Positions 1 through 8,904 are shown, counted from the first letter of the stretch. The stretch is 64,000 nt of DNA from Mycobacterium florentinum (GCF_010730355.1 NZ_AP022576.1:248001-312000), one strand, 5' to 3'. Notes: generated by a model from the letters alone, not told the origin. Program-made: numbers and translations.

Positions 1-2142
1 GTTGCAGGCCCGGAACCAGGCGAGGTGATAGTTGGCGCCCGACTTGTCGCCGGCCACAAGGGCTTCGATCGCGGCCAGCAGCTGCCAGTTGCCGACGTCG
101 TGGAAGTCGACGTTGTCCGGATAGCTGTCCAGCACTCGGGTGCTGACCTCGCGCAGATGTGTCTGGAGGAGGTCCACTTCCTTGTCCAGCACTCCGGTGC
201 CGCTCGTGGCGGCCTTGGCCAGGGTGTGGGCTAGTCGCGGTAGACCATCTCGCCACTGTGTCGCTTGGTTGAGTTCCCAACCGAGTTCGTCGATGTCAGG
301 CAGGTGCCGGGGGCGTGGCGAGGTGGGGACCGGTTCGTCTTCCTCGGCAACGTGGTGGATCGGGGTGTAGCCGGCGGCGAGAGTGACTTCGCCGAGCAGG
401 GTTTCGATATCGCCGCGGCGGCGTTCGGGGGATAGTAGCGTGACCGCGGCTGGGAGCTCGATGCCCGGCGGGATCCATCCGCTGGCGAGATCGGTTGTGA
501 GCACGGTGGTTTCGTCGGGTCGATCACCGGCTGCCCAGGCGAGTCGGGGTTGTTGACGGGCGACGGCAGCCACCAGTCGCTCTAGCCGGGCGCGTTCGGT
601 GGCGTTGGCCGATGCGGCTCCGGCGATCGCGCCGGTGGCCGTGGCCGCGACGGCTTCGGTGCCCAGACTCGACGGCGACGACGGAGCTGCGGGCGGGGGT
701 GTTTGACGGACCATGGTGGGGCCGGCGGGGGTGCCTTGTCCGGCTGAGGGGTGCACCGGTGCAGAGCTTGCCATCGCCGACGGCGATGGGCCCGATGGAA
801 GGACTGGGGCGGAGGCCGCGGGGATCGTCGGCCGTATGTCGGAGGCGTAAGCCGGTAGCGGGCCCGCGGGTGCGGATGGGGCCGGGGCAGCTGCTGACGG
901 TCCCGCGACGACCTGCGGTGCCGGGGTAGCGTCCGGTGCGGCCGCGTGTGCGACCGGAGCAGGGGAGTCGTATGAGGGCGCGTTGACCGGGACGCTGCCA
1001 CTGCCGGCGGTCGGCGTCGTCGGTATCTGCGGGTCTGTGGGATGGGGTGGCGGCATCGGACTGGCCGTTGCCGAAAGTGGTGTTCCCGCTTGCATTCCCT
1101 TGTCGAAGCTGTGCATCAAATCGGCCGGGGTGACCGGCTGGACGGGGCTCGCGGGCGCGGTTGGTGCTGCACCTGCTGCACCAGTCAGCGGGGACACTGA
1201 GGACGCTGGTATGTGTGAGCCGCCACCGGGTGCACCTACCCCGGGGCTTGGCATCATCGGTGCGCCAGGCACACGCGGCGACGTGGCGGGAGCCGGCGGT
1301 GCCGGTGTTGGACTTGGCGGTGCTGTTCCTCCGAGGTTGCTAGTTAGGCGAGCGGTGGGGGTTGACGGCCGCGGCTGGCCTTCGGGCATAGCTGCGTTTG
1401 GCTTTGGGGCCGCGCCGAGATTGCCCGTGAGATTGGCCGTTCCGGTCGCTGGCGGTTGGGAGCCGGGCTGCGCTGGTTGTGGTCCTGGTGCAGTACCAGC
1501 GTTGCCCGTGAGATTTTTTGTTGAACCACGGGTGACTGCATCTCGTACTTTGTCGGGCAGGGCCGCGTCGTGATCGGGTGGCCGGAACATGTTGCCGACA
1601 TCAGCGCCGTGAGATTGCGCGAACTGGCGCGCCGACATGCCGATCCCTTCCGCGTCGAGTACTCGCTGCATTGCATCCAGTACGTTGCCGGAGTATTTTG
1701 CAGCGGTGATGCTGGCCATCGCCCGATATTGGTGTATTGCGGCGATGATCTGCGGGACCTTGGCTTCCACGGGCTCTTTGGAGTGTTGGATCTCTTCGAT
1801 TCGCTGATTGCCTTCGGCAGCCAAATTGGCCAGGTCCTGCCGGAGGCTCGCCATACTGTCGTAGGCAGTGCCGTATGCCCCCTGTTTGATGCCGTTCTTT
1901 TCGGCTACCGTCCGCGCTTGTTGTTCACCCTGTCGGAAGGCATCGCGTAGATCGTCGGCAGTAATGCCGCGCTGATCTGCGAGCGGCCCAGTTTGGGCGC
2001 TACGAAGCATGTCGCCAAAGTTCGTAAATCCAGCCTTGATGCTTCCGCGGTTGAGCTTGCCATGAGACAGCGCCATTAGATCGTCATCATCGACCCATTG
2101 ATCTCCGACGATAGCCGCCGACCATTCGCCAGGCGGCAACAT
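1..2142 (-). CDS. Ala/Pro-rich ESX-locus protein, Rv3899c type (C-terminus beyond window)
   Basis: An uninterrupted minus-strand frame runs from an ATG at 2142 to the left edge (about 714 codons seen, no stop). The N-terminal ~200 residues are soluble, charged and probably helical. Residues ~200-520 are a Pro/Ala/Gly/Thr linker with three imperfect copies of a Leu-Thr-(Gly/Ser)-Asn-x-Gly unit. After that comes a compact domain with the stretch GWIPPGIELP and a WRDGLPRLAHTLAKA segment, which I remember from Rv3899c-like proteins of the cpnT neighbourhood. The ATG shares its A with the TAA stop of the upstream gene, so the two are translationally coupled. Function is unknown; a role in handling or docking an ESX substrate is inference from context. 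Reading this as a plus-strand gene is rejected because the plus-strand frames are Gly/Val-rich shadows. Confidence 0.75.
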   Translation of the reverse strand, partial: MLPPGEWSAAIVGDQWVDDDDLMALSHGKLNRGSIKAGFTNFGDMLRSAQTGPLADQRGITADDLRDAFRQGEQQARTVAEKNGIKQGAYGTAYDSMASLRQDLANLAAEGNQRIEEIQHSKEPVEAKVPQIIAAIHQYRAMASITAAKYSGNVLDAMQRVLDAEGIGMSARQFAQSHGADVGNMFRPPDHDAALPDKVRDAVTRGSTKNLTGNAGTAPGPQPAQPGSQPPATGTANLTGNLGAAPKPNAAMPEGQPRPSTPTARLTSNLGGTAPPSPTPAPPAPATSPRVPGAPMMPSPGVGAPGGGSHIPASSVSPLTGAAGAAPTAPASPVQPVTPADLMHSFDKGMQAGTPLSATASPMPPPHPTDPQIPTTPTAGSGSVPVNAPSYDSPAPVAHAAAPDATPAPQVVAGPSAAAPAPSAPAGPLPAYASDIRPTIPAASAPVLPSGPSPSAMASSAPVHPSAGQGTPAGPTMVRQTPPPAAPSSPSSLGTEAVAATATGAIAGAASANATERARLERLVAAVARQQPRLAWAAGDRPDETTVLTTDLASGWIPPGIELPAAVTLLSPERRRGDIETLLGEVTLAAGYTPIHHVAEEDEPVPTSPRPRHLPDIDELGWELNQATQWRDGLPRLAHTLAKAATSGTGVLDKEVDLLQTHLREVSTRVLDSYPDNVDFHDVGNWQLLAAIEALVAGDKSGANYHLAWFRACN

Positions 2143-2684
2143 TATTTGCAAAGCCGTTCGATCGTGGCGGACGCATCATCGGCTGCCTGGAGTACCGGTT
2201 GCAGCTGGGCATCTGAATTTGTGAGGTCGTTAAGATAGCTAATTGCGAGTTCTTGGTATGCGGTCGCTAGGTTTCGGACGGCGATCGCGAGTTCCGGCGA
2301 TGTTGCTTGTTCTTCAGACAGCTTGGTGACGAGGTACCGACTACCCGCATCCAGCACCTGGCGCCCGCTCGTCGCAACGCCGAGCACAGCAGTTGGGTCG
2401 CTGCCGCCGTTTCGTGCGGAACTCAAAACCAGTGCGTGATGGACTTTCTCGTAGGCTGCGCAAATTTTAGTTTTGGCGTCTGTGACTTCTTGGGTGCTGT
2501 ATGACGGCCCGTGTGAGGCAGGAGTTGATTTGCTGTCCGCCGAGGGGCGGAACCAAGCGCCAACCGCGACGCAGATCGCCAATACGGCGACCACCAGTGA
2601 GATAACGGCTAGCCATTGTGTTGAACGGCTGGATGCTGACGGCCACGGAGCTGGTGCAGCCGAAAGCTGAGATGGATTCGACAT
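2142..2684 (-). CDS. membrane-anchored protein with extracytoplasmic helical domain
   Basis: About 180 aa. A short Ser/Pro/Ala-rich cytoplasmic leader is followed by one hydrophobic segment (about residues 24-46, WLAVISLVVAVLAICVAVGAW). A soluble helical domain of about 120 residues follows, with two cysteines (KICAAYEK and the C-terminal ERLCK) that could pair outside the cell. The ATG at 2684 is preferred over the in-frame ATG at 2705 because a GGGAG Shine-Dalgarno sits just upstream. The stop overlaps the start of the Rv3899c-like gene. This is a common architecture for ESX-associated mycobacterial membrane proteins; I do not recognise a specific family or activity. Confidence 0.7.
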   Translation of the reverse strand: MSNPSQLSAAPAPWPSASSRSTQWLAVISLVVAVLAICVAVGAWFRPSADSKSTPASHGPSYSTQEVTDAKTKICAAYEKVHHALVLSSARNGGSDPTAVLGVATSGRQVLDAGSRYLVTKLSEEQATSPELAIAVRNLATAYQELAISYLNDLTNSDAQLQPVLQAADDASATIERLCK

Positions 2685-2784
2685 ATCACTCCCGGGTGGT
2701 TGCATCTGTCATGTGTGCTCAAGGCCTGGCTGTCTCGGTGGCGATACTCCTCGGTCGCGCGGGTGGGCGCTGAATTGTCTACCT

Positions 2785-3708
2785 TCAGCGGCCCGCGTCC
2801 CTATCGTCTTCATCACGCTTTTGGTCGGGCAGGATGATGCGTCGACTCGCAACCGGCTTGCCTTCAACACGTTTGACGACCTCGGGAGCCGGCGGCGGAG
2901 TGGTGATACGTCCCTGGACTGCGGCACCGTTCTTAACTGACGGCGCGACAATGCGTTTGGTGTCGGGCTTTTCGTCCTTGCCGCCGCCACCCGCTCCGTG
3001 CATGGCACCCGGCGGCATCATCGGCATCGCGCCCATCGCGCCTCTCGGAGCGGAAGTCGGTGCCGACGCACCCGGCGGCGGGATCGAGCCGGTACGCGAT
3101 GACGCGGGCTCGGTACCGGCTGACGGAGCGGGAAGCGGATTGAGACTTCCCGTTGGCGTGGTGGCGCCGAGTCCGCCGCCGCCCAAACCGCCACCGCCGG
3201 CGCCGCTCGTGGAACCCGTCAATTCGCCTGGAATTGCCGCGCCAGCTGCAGCCGCTTCTCCGCCGTGCTGCATCGCGCCCATGCCCGCTTGCATCATCTG
3301 CTGACCAATCTGAGCAGCCTGCTGCGGAAGCTGACTCAACGGTTGGAGCAGACCCTGCATGGCACCTGAGATGCCGCCGGCTACACCGGAGATCATCTGC
3401 GGAATCTGCTGCGCCATCTCAACGGGGCTGCCGGCGCCGCCCAGCTTCCCGGCTGACTCTGCTTCATTGGCAGGGAATTTGGCCATGGCGTCACCGATTT
3501 TCGCGTCGCGTTCGGCATACCCGGTTTGGGCGTCGCCCATGTCCCGGGGATCGCCGCCATTAGCTGCAAGCCCAAGGGCTCTCAGCAGCTGGCTCAAGGG
3601 GACCTGACCCGTGGTTAGCTGATCGGGCGTGATTCCGGGTGGCGGCGGACCGCCGCTCAACTTGGCCAGGTGCTCGAGAATTATGCGAATCTCATCGTCA
3701 CCACTCAT
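2785..3708 (-). CDS. Gly/Pro/Met-rich ESX-island protein
   Basis: 307 aa. The ATG at 3708 has a perfect AGGAGG site (on the minus strand just upstream), so a 26-codon upstream extension is rejected. The first ~90 residues are a small soluble domain. A segment rich in Gln, Gly and Met (about 95-150) follows, which may be amphipathic helix. Then come Gly runs and a Pro/Ser/Ala-rich low-complexity part. The last ~50 residues are basic and ordered-looking (KRIVAPSVKNGAAVQGRI, ASRRIILPD). No signal peptide or clear membrane helix. It lies in the operon between the small membrane proteins and the membrane-anchored protein. No function can be assigned. Confidence 0.7.
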   Translation of the reverse strand: MSGDDEIRIILEHLAKLSGGPPPPGITPDQLTTGQVPLSQLLRALGLAANGGDPRDMGDAQTGYAERDAKIGDAMAKFPANEAESAGKLGGAGSPVEMAQQIPQMISGVAGGISGAMQGLLQPLSQLPQQAAQIGQQMMQAGMGAMQHGGEAAAAGAAIPGELTGSTSGAGGGGLGGGGLGATTPTGSLNPLPAPSAGTEPASSRTGSIPPPGASAPTSAPRGAMGAMPMMPPGAMHGAGGGGKDEKPDTKRIVAPSVKNGAAVQGRITTPPPAPEVVKRVEGKPVASRRIILPDQKRDEDDRDAGR

Positions 3709-3923
3709 GACGTCCTCCTGGGTGACGTTGAGGGGAGCGTGGCGAGGCCGTTTTAAGGACGAGGCGCAAACGTACCCGCGCAGCACAACTTGCTCGCTTC
3801 AGCAGCGAACCAGTGCCGATCAACATCTCTACCCCTGACCATTCGTGCCCCCTGGCCCTGATGGCGAGGCTAACTCCGCCGCCGATGCTGGTCAATTCAC
3901 CGTGAGCATTCATGACCACACCC
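3709..3923. other. intergenic gap within the ESX-like island
   Basis: About 215 bases separate the 102-aa membrane protein gene from the Gly/Pro-rich gene. Apart from the AGGAGG ribosome-binding site for the latter, I see no convincing coding potential. It could carry an internal promoter of the island operon, but no clear -10/-35 pair was identified. Confidence 0.3.
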
Positions 3924-4232
3924 TTAGTGCAAACCTGCAGATGGTGGAGGCGTCGATCCAATTGTTAGCGACAATACAATAATCAAGATTGCGGCTGACC
4001 CGACGAAAGCAACAACGCCCGCAAACGCCGCTAATGCGCCAACCGAAAATGCTTTTGTGCGTCGGAAGAACATTGTGATCCCGCATAGCATTAAGGGCAA
4101 GATGGGCGCGAAGAACCACAAAAACCCGAACGTGAGAAGTGTGGACATAAAACCGGCAAACAGGCCGAATAGGAGCTGGGTCGGATGGTTCTGGGCGTTC
4201 TTGAACAAATCGCTGCGCTCCGAGGATGCCAC
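3924..4232 (-). CDS. small membrane protein
   Basis: 102 aa from a GTG start at 4232, lying directly behind the TGA of the preceding gene (4234-4236), which implies coupled translation. Hydropathy by eye gives three membrane segments: about residues 19-40 (LLFGLFAGFMSTLLTFGFLW), 41-56, and 64-90 (ALAAFAGVVAFVGSAAILII). The coding sequence is clearly AT-richer than the cob genes to the right, in line with recent acquisition of the island. Family unknown. As one of two consecutive small membrane proteins it may form a complex with its neighbour, but that is inference. Confidence 0.6.
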   Translation of the reverse strand: MASSERSDLFKNAQNHPTQLLFGLFAGFMSTLLTFGFLWFFAPILPLMLCGITMFFRRTKAFSVGALAAFAGVVAFVGSAAILIIVLSLTIGSTPPPSAGLH

Positions 4233-4233
4233 G

Positions 4234-4542
4234 TCAATGCGCTCCGTGCATGGGCATTACTACGGTCAAAGTAACAAACAATAGAACTGACCAACCGGTC
4301 AGAGGGGCCAAAATAATGCCAACAGCTGTGCTGCGCCAGAGCGCAGTTCTCGCCCTTGAGTAGAGGATTATCCCAACGGTGATGACACCTATCGACACGG
4401 CGGAGACAAATGTGTAGAAATCGCGCATCGCCTTATCGCCGTGTATCGCAGAAAACGGAACAGTCAGCATGATCGCCCAGAGGAAGCCGCCAGAGATCGC
4501 GCCCAAAAAGACTGCGCGTATCCAATCGATAGGCTCTCGCAT
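4234..4542 (-). CDS. small membrane protein
   Basis: 102 aa if translation begins at the ATG at 4542. An upstream ATG at 4602 would overlap the preceding gene and lacks a ribosome-binding site. Three or four hydrophobic segments are visible: about residues 8-30, 43-60, and 73-95 ending in TVVMPMHGAH. It starts 20 bases after the stop of the 512-aa gene and is followed at once by a second small membrane protein. AT-rich relative to the window. No recognised family. Confidence 0.6.
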   Translation of the reverse strand: MREPIDWIRAVFLGAISGGFLWAIMLTVPFSAIHGDKAMRDFYTFVSAVSIGVITVGIILYSRARTALWRSTAVGIILAPLTGWSVLLFVTLTVVMPMHGAH

Positions 4543-4561
4543 CGGTCTCAGCCAACTCTTT

Positions 4562-6100
4562 CTATCTGGTCGGCAGCAGCGGCAAAACCAGAACCGGGTC
4601 ATGCACGCCGATGTCCGGTGGACGGTCGATAGATCCGAGGGGATACATACCCGGTGGGCTCACAACGAGGGCTGGGCCAATCGGCGCCAAGGATGGCAGG
4701 TGACCGCCATGCGGAGGGGTCGGAATCCTCGGAGCCGGGGTCTGATCGTTGAAGGACAGCTCAAGACCTGCGTCACCAATTGGCCTTTGCCACCAGAGAC
4801 CTGCAGCAGGTCCGCCGGCGTCATCCACAAAGAGGGGCCAAGACTGGATGAGGGGCGAGGTATTTCCATTCGGCATGTCGCTATAGATCTCGATCGCAGG
4901 AAAGTTTGTTACGGTGCCGCCTACGCGGGGTCCTCCGGGCGTAGGTTCAATCGCGATCGTGCCATTTACGTCGAAAGGTATTGCCTTGGCGAGGCCTTCA
5001 CCGCCAGGCGAGAGCGGGTCAGCAGCACTGTACTTGATCAGGACTGCGCCATTGCTCTTTTGGACAGCTGAGATGCTGGGTGATCCCGTGCGAACCTGAC
5101 CGGTCTTCTCATCAATCGACGGATTTTGCCGGGCAACGATGATGCCGTTCTCGTAGTCGACATAGATCGACACCCTCGACTCCTCGGGACCCGCTGTAGC
5201 TGAGAAACCTCGGTTGTCGCCGAGATTGTCATGGTACGGGGGCCAATCAATCTGCGGGTCCCATACCGCGCGGCCCGGAATGAACATGTTTGTCCGTACT
5301 ACGCCCTGTCCTGGTACCGGTTTGATCCGCCCCACGACAATGTTGGGCGGCGTTCCGCCATTCTTGGCCTCATAGGTGTGTGGATCGAGTGCTGCAGCTG
5401 TTTCCCAGTCGGCCGCAGAGCTCGGTGGTCGACCGAAAAGCTTTGTGAAAGCGTCGATTTGATTCTGCCTTCTCTCCGCCTGGGAGCCCGCGTCCGAACC
5501 GGATCCCGGCGCGTCCATCGCCTGAATAGCGGTCGCGTCATAGCCCTCGGTACGCAGGGTGTTCAGCGAACTCTGCAGGCAGTCAGAGTACTGACTACGT
5601 AGTGACCGGAGTTGACCCAGAGCTGCCTCAGTGTCGGATATCGCTTGGTCTTCGAGGGAAGTGAGCCGGTCGTGATTTTCCAGCGCAAGGGCTACACCGG
5701 CCTGGCTGTCGATGACTTCCAGCTGAGTCTCCAAATTCGAGATCAACACGGCGCCGCTTCGCTGCACTCCGGCCAGAGCCGCGGCGATGCGCTCCAACTC
5801 GACCCCGATCTTGGGCAACTGCAAGGACTGCCTGCCTAGCGATTTGGCTACTCGCCGCACCTCGGCAGAGTCATTGATCGGGTGGTCGCCGTTCTCGCGA
5901 TTCCACGCTGCCTCAAACCGGCGACGGGCGTCGTCGAACGCATTGCCAGACTCCGTCGTGCACCTGCCTGCAGCGTGAAATGCCTGTGCCAAGTCCGAAA
6001 TCTGGGCGGGGCGGCCGACTTGCAGGCTGTCGTTGATCGCCCACGGGTCACCGCCGGCCACAGCGATCAGGTGCGGGACGCTTACGTAGGTGAGCTGCAT
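4562..6100 (-). CDS. ESX-associated protein with helical N-terminus and beta-rich C-terminal half
   Basis: 512 aa. Residues ~1-200 are predicted long helices beginning MQLTYVSVPHLIAVAGGDPW, which I recall as the helical N-terminal domain of mycobacterial proteins annotated as putative hydrolases (Rv2077c/Rv1949c group). Residues ~200-240 are a linker. Residues ~240-512 look beta-rich, with a conserved-looking block DNRGFSATAGPEESRVSIYVDYENG. No Ser-hydrolase GxSxG motif or catalytic triad is evident, so hydrolase activity is not supported. It is the first full-length gene of the minus-strand island operon and divergent from the CpnT-like toxin gene, so it may be a partner or second substrate. 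The AUG has no good ribosome-binding site of its own but is overlapped by a small upstream ORF that has one. Confidence 0.7.
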   Translation of the reverse strand: MQLTYVSVPHLIAVAGGDPWAINDSLQVGRPAQISDLAQAFHAAGRCTTESGNAFDDARRRFEAAWNRENGDHPINDSAEVRRVAKSLGRQSLQLPKIGVELERIAAALAGVQRSGAVLISNLETQLEVIDSQAGVALALENHDRLTSLEDQAISDTEAALGQLRSLRSQYSDCLQSSLNTLRTEGYDATAIQAMDAPGSGSDAGSQAERRQNQIDAFTKLFGRPPSSAADWETAAALDPHTYEAKNGGTPPNIVVGRIKPVPGQGVVRTNMFIPGRAVWDPQIDWPPYHDNLGDNRGFSATAGPEESRVSIYVDYENGIIVARQNPSIDEKTGQVRTGSPSISAVQKSNGAVLIKYSAADPLSPGGEGLAKAIPFDVNGTIAIEPTPGGPRVGGTVTNFPAIEIYSDMPNGNTSPLIQSWPLFVDDAGGPAAGLWWQRPIGDAGLELSFNDQTPAPRIPTPPHGGHLPSLAPIGPALVVSPPGMYPLGSIDRPPDIGVHDPVLVLPLLPTR

Positions 6101-6152
6101 CGTGAGGCCCGCGGCTTTGCGGGGTTGGCCTCGGCGGTGTCAGCGAACATGG
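6084..6152 (-). CDS. 22-codon ORF, probable remnant or leader (DUF2563-like tail)
   Basis: A 22-residue ORF starts at the ATG at 6152 behind a very good GGAGGGG ribosome-binding site with 6-base spacing. Its stop lies inside the 512-aa gene, whose start it overlaps by 17 bases, so it could couple translation. The peptide begins MFADT and ends RASRCSSPT. Both ends resemble, from memory, the first and last residues of DUF2563-type small proteins that precede 'hydrolase-like' ESX genes in mycobacteria. I infer an internally deleted remnant of such a gene that still supplies a ribosome-binding site. It could also be a functional leader peptide. Low certainty. Confidence 0.35.
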
Positions 6153-6389
6153 CTACCCCTCCGGCTATTCGCTCTCTCCGAACAGCGACAGGCGAGCCTT
6201 TACGTCCCTGGCTGCCCACCCAACAGTCCTTCGGCGTCTCCGCGCTGTGCTGCTGGTGAGGCTAGCCATGGCAATCGATGCGGGTCAATTCACCACCATG
6301 GGCGCCGCTTCGAGAAGGGACCCGCGGGGGTCGGCCGGCAGCACAAGGGTGAATAGCGCCGACGGTCAGTTCGGGCAAAAATCTCGCGT
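6153..6389. other. divergent intergenic region between island operon and toxin gene
   Basis: About 240 bases with no convincing gene. It must hold the promoters of both the minus-strand island operon and the plus-strand CpnT-like gene. I see no strong -10/-35 pair or long palindrome. Confidence 0.35.
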
Positions 6390-8861
6390 GTGGCCCCCCT
6401 CGCGGTCGACCCAGAGGCGCTGTTCGATGCGGGCAGCGCCGTGGTTGCAGCGGGCGATGGTTTGGCAGCCGCGATGGCGGTGTTGAGTGCTGGTTTTGGC
6501 GCCAACACGGGTCTGGATGTTGCCGGCGAGGTGTTCGGGCTGTCGTACCAAGGGACAGCGGAGTCGTTGGTAAATGCCGCCGCGGCAGCGATTAATGCGT
6601 GTCGGCGCAACGGGGTCTTGATCCAAGTCGACGCGTCGAACTGGTCGAAGGCCGAGGCTGCCTCGCGGCTGGGCGGCGGTGCCAGTGTGTTGCAGGCGCC
6701 GACGGAGCCCGTCAAAATCAGCGCCCCGGGGCCGCCGGGAACATTAGGCCCAGGCGAGCCGCCTCCGCTGCTGTGGGCGGTGGTGCAGTCATTCGTCGAC
6801 GACGTGTGGCCTAACGGCGATGTGGCGGCGCTTCATGCCGCAGCCGGGTGTTGGCGCACCTTCAGCTCGGCGGTCAGCGGAATGCGAAATGCGCTCAACG
6901 GATCGAGGACGCTCGTCGGTACGCAACAGATCCCCGAGGGCGAAAAGATCGATCACGTGTTGTCGCAAATCGGCGTTGCGATGGAAAAGTTGGGTGCGGG
7001 GTGCGTGGGGATGGGCTTGGCCCTCGAGGATTTCGCCAACCAAGTCGCCAAGGCCCAAAACGATATACGAAATCTGTTGCACCGCTTGGAGTCGCTGACC
7101 GATATCTGGCATGACGTGGACTCGGTGCTCGATGGCGATGCGTTCGAAGAAATCAAGAAGATCGCGCGGGACGTCAACGCCGTATTGCACGACTTAGGCC
7201 GGGAGGCAAGGTCTTTCGAGCAGGGTATACACCTGCTGATGCAGATGGCCGACGGCCTTGTCGTCGACATGGAGAACTACATGCGCGGCCAGTTCACCCA
7301 CTTTCTCGGTGACGCGGTCGGAAACCAGGTCGCCACTGTCTTCGACACTTTCGTCAACGCGAATGAGGGAGTTGTCAAAGGAGCCGCCCAGGCGGCCGTC
7401 GGCTTGGCGGACTTGAGCACGCCGTGGTTGCTCCTTGATCCCAAGGGGGCCGAGGCTACCTGGAAGGACATGGTGCAGAGCCAGTTCAAAGCGAGCTTGC
7501 TCAACGAAGTTTTGCATCCGCGCGAGGGCGGCGCAGCCAATCTGCAGATGTGGAAATCGCTTCTACACCTTAAGGATTGGAGTACTGCTCGGCCGGGATT
7601 GGGGTTCGGCGAAAACGTGTTCGACGGTGCGACGTTTTTGCTTCCCGGCATCGGAGAAGTTGGCGCGGGGGCGAAAGCGGGGTCTGCGGCTGCCCGTGGC
7701 GCCGAAGAGGCCATAGAGGGCGCTGGCGCCGCAGGGCGTGCCGGGGAGCTTGGGGAGTTTGGGTCGACTACCGGTCCGCTGGCAGATCTTGGAAAAGCCG
7801 GCACCAACCTGACCAAAGACCTCGACAACCTCAAGCTGGATCTGTCCAAGACGGATTTTCCGTCCGGCGGTCGTCCGGTCAGCCCGCCACGAGTGGAGGC
7901 TCCGAGCGGTCCGCCGCCAAGGCCGCTGGAATCCGCGCCGCCCGGTACGCCGGCACCTCACTCGCCGACCACCCCGGGCACTCCACCACCCCCCGGACGC
8001 CCCGATGCCCCCGTTGCACCCCACGAGCCCGTATCTCCAACCGAGCCTCGGCCATCCGGAGGTCCACCGGAAGGTCCTCGCGAGCCGGTGCCTGCGCGAG
8101 GCGGCGGTCCGCACGAACCGCCGTCATTGCCCGCAGCACCCGCCGGGCCGTTGCCATCGGCCAAATTCCAACCGTTCCCTGCATCAACACCGACGGTGCC
8201 CCACGTGCAGGCTCCGGAGTTCGGGGCCCCGACTGGCCATCCGCCTAACCCTCTAGGTCCACCCACCAGCGGTCCACCCGGAATTGAAGAAGGCAAAATT
8301 CCCCACGGCCAACCCTCCGAACCGGGTCCACACGGTCCCGGAGATGGAGGCGCGGATAACGGCGGCCTTACCGATAGCGCTGGCGATCCGAACGCGCACA
8401 TGCCCTGGAACTCCACTCATCAGGCTGCACTCGCCGACTACACTGGGTCCGGTTACACGGACCTAAACTACGCGTTGAGGAACGGGACTTTGGATGCATC
8501 GCAAGCTGCTCGGATCGATGCACTGAATCGCGCGTTGGAAAAGTTGCCTAAATATGAAGGTACGGTAATTCGTGGGTCAGACCTCCCGGATGAGGCGTTG
8601 GCACAATACAAACCTGGCGAAGTCTTCACAGAGCTCGGATTTTTGAGCACGACAACGGATGTTGCGGTGGCGCGATCGCCGGTGTTCTCGGGAAATGTTG
8701 AATTCCAAATTGTTTCGACTTCGGGGCGAGACGTGTCTTCTTACTCGATGTTCCCGGAAGAGCAGGAGATTCTGTTTCCGTCCGGTACGCGATTTTACGT
8801 GGTAGACAAGGTCGTTGATCCAGTAACAGGTAAGACAATTATCAAAATGCTCGAATACTAA
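6390..8861 (+). CDS. CpnT-like ESX channel protein with C-terminal ADP-ribosyltransferase toxin domain
   Basis: 823 aa from a GTG start at 6390 (MAPLAVDP). The N-terminus and overall plan match CpnT (Rv3903c), as I remember it. A helical ESX-targeted channel-type domain covers about residues 1-440, a Pro/Gly/Ser-rich linker about 495-690, and a toxin domain the rest. CpnT's toxin is the NAD glycohydrolase TNT. Here the last ~130 residues carry the R-S-E pattern of ADP-ribosyltransferase exotoxins instead: Arg728 in VIRGSDLP, an STT motif at 753-755 in GFLSTTTD, and E791-x-E793 in PEEQEILFPSG. The Ser-to-Glu spacing (about 40) matches binary-toxin-type ARTs, and an ExE pair is typical of arginine-directed enzymes. 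Predicted role: NAD-dependent mono-ADP-ribosylation of a host or competitor protein after secretion. A small acidic gene follows. The target and secretion are inference. Confidence 0.85.
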   Translation: MAPLAVDPEALFDAGSAVVAAGDGLAAAMAVLSAGFGANTGLDVAGEVFGLSYQGTAESLVNAAAAAINACRRNGVLIQVDASNWSKAEAASRLGGGASVLQAPTEPVKISAPGPPGTLGPGEPPPLLWAVVQSFVDDVWPNGDVAALHAAAGCWRTFSSAVSGMRNALNGSRTLVGTQQIPEGEKIDHVLSQIGVAMEKLGAGCVGMGLALEDFANQVAKAQNDIRNLLHRLESLTDIWHDVDSVLDGDAFEEIKKIARDVNAVLHDLGREARSFEQGIHLLMQMADGLVVDMENYMRGQFTHFLGDAVGNQVATVFDTFVNANEGVVKGAAQAAVGLADLSTPWLLLDPKGAEATWKDMVQSQFKASLLNEVLHPREGGAANLQMWKSLLHLKDWSTARPGLGFGENVFDGATFLLPGIGEVGAGAKAGSAAARGAEEAIEGAGAAGRAGELGEFGSTTGPLADLGKAGTNLTKDLDNLKLDLSKTDFPSGGRPVSPPRVEAPSGPPPRPLESAPPGTPAPHSPTTPGTPPPPGRPDAPVAPHEPVSPTEPRPSGGPPEGPREPVPARGGGPHEPPSLPAAPAGPLPSAKFQPFPASTPTVPHVQAPEFGAPTGHPPNPLGPPTSGPPGIEEGKIPHGQPSEPGPHGPGDGGADNGGLTDSAGDPNAHMPWNSTHQAALADYTGSGYTDLNYALRNGTLDASQAARIDALNRALEKLPKYEGTVIRGSDLPDEALAQYKPGEVFTELGFLSTTTDVAVARSPVFSGNVEFQIVSTSGRDVSSYSMFPEEQEILFPSGTRFYVVDKVVDPVTGKTIIKMLEY

Positions 8862-8904
8862 GATCGTGGGTGGACGGTCAGAATAGGATGGTTGGGACGC
8901 CGGT

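Noticed and set aside
983..1573. Plus-strand Gly/Val/Ala-rich ORF
   Set aside because: It is the antisense shadow of the Pro/Ala-rich linker of the minus-strand protein, which is open over the whole 1-2142 stretch.
2834..3304. Plus-strand 156-aa Gly/Pro-rich ORF
   Set aside because: Shadow of the minus-strand gene 2785-3708, which has a perfect ribosome-binding site.
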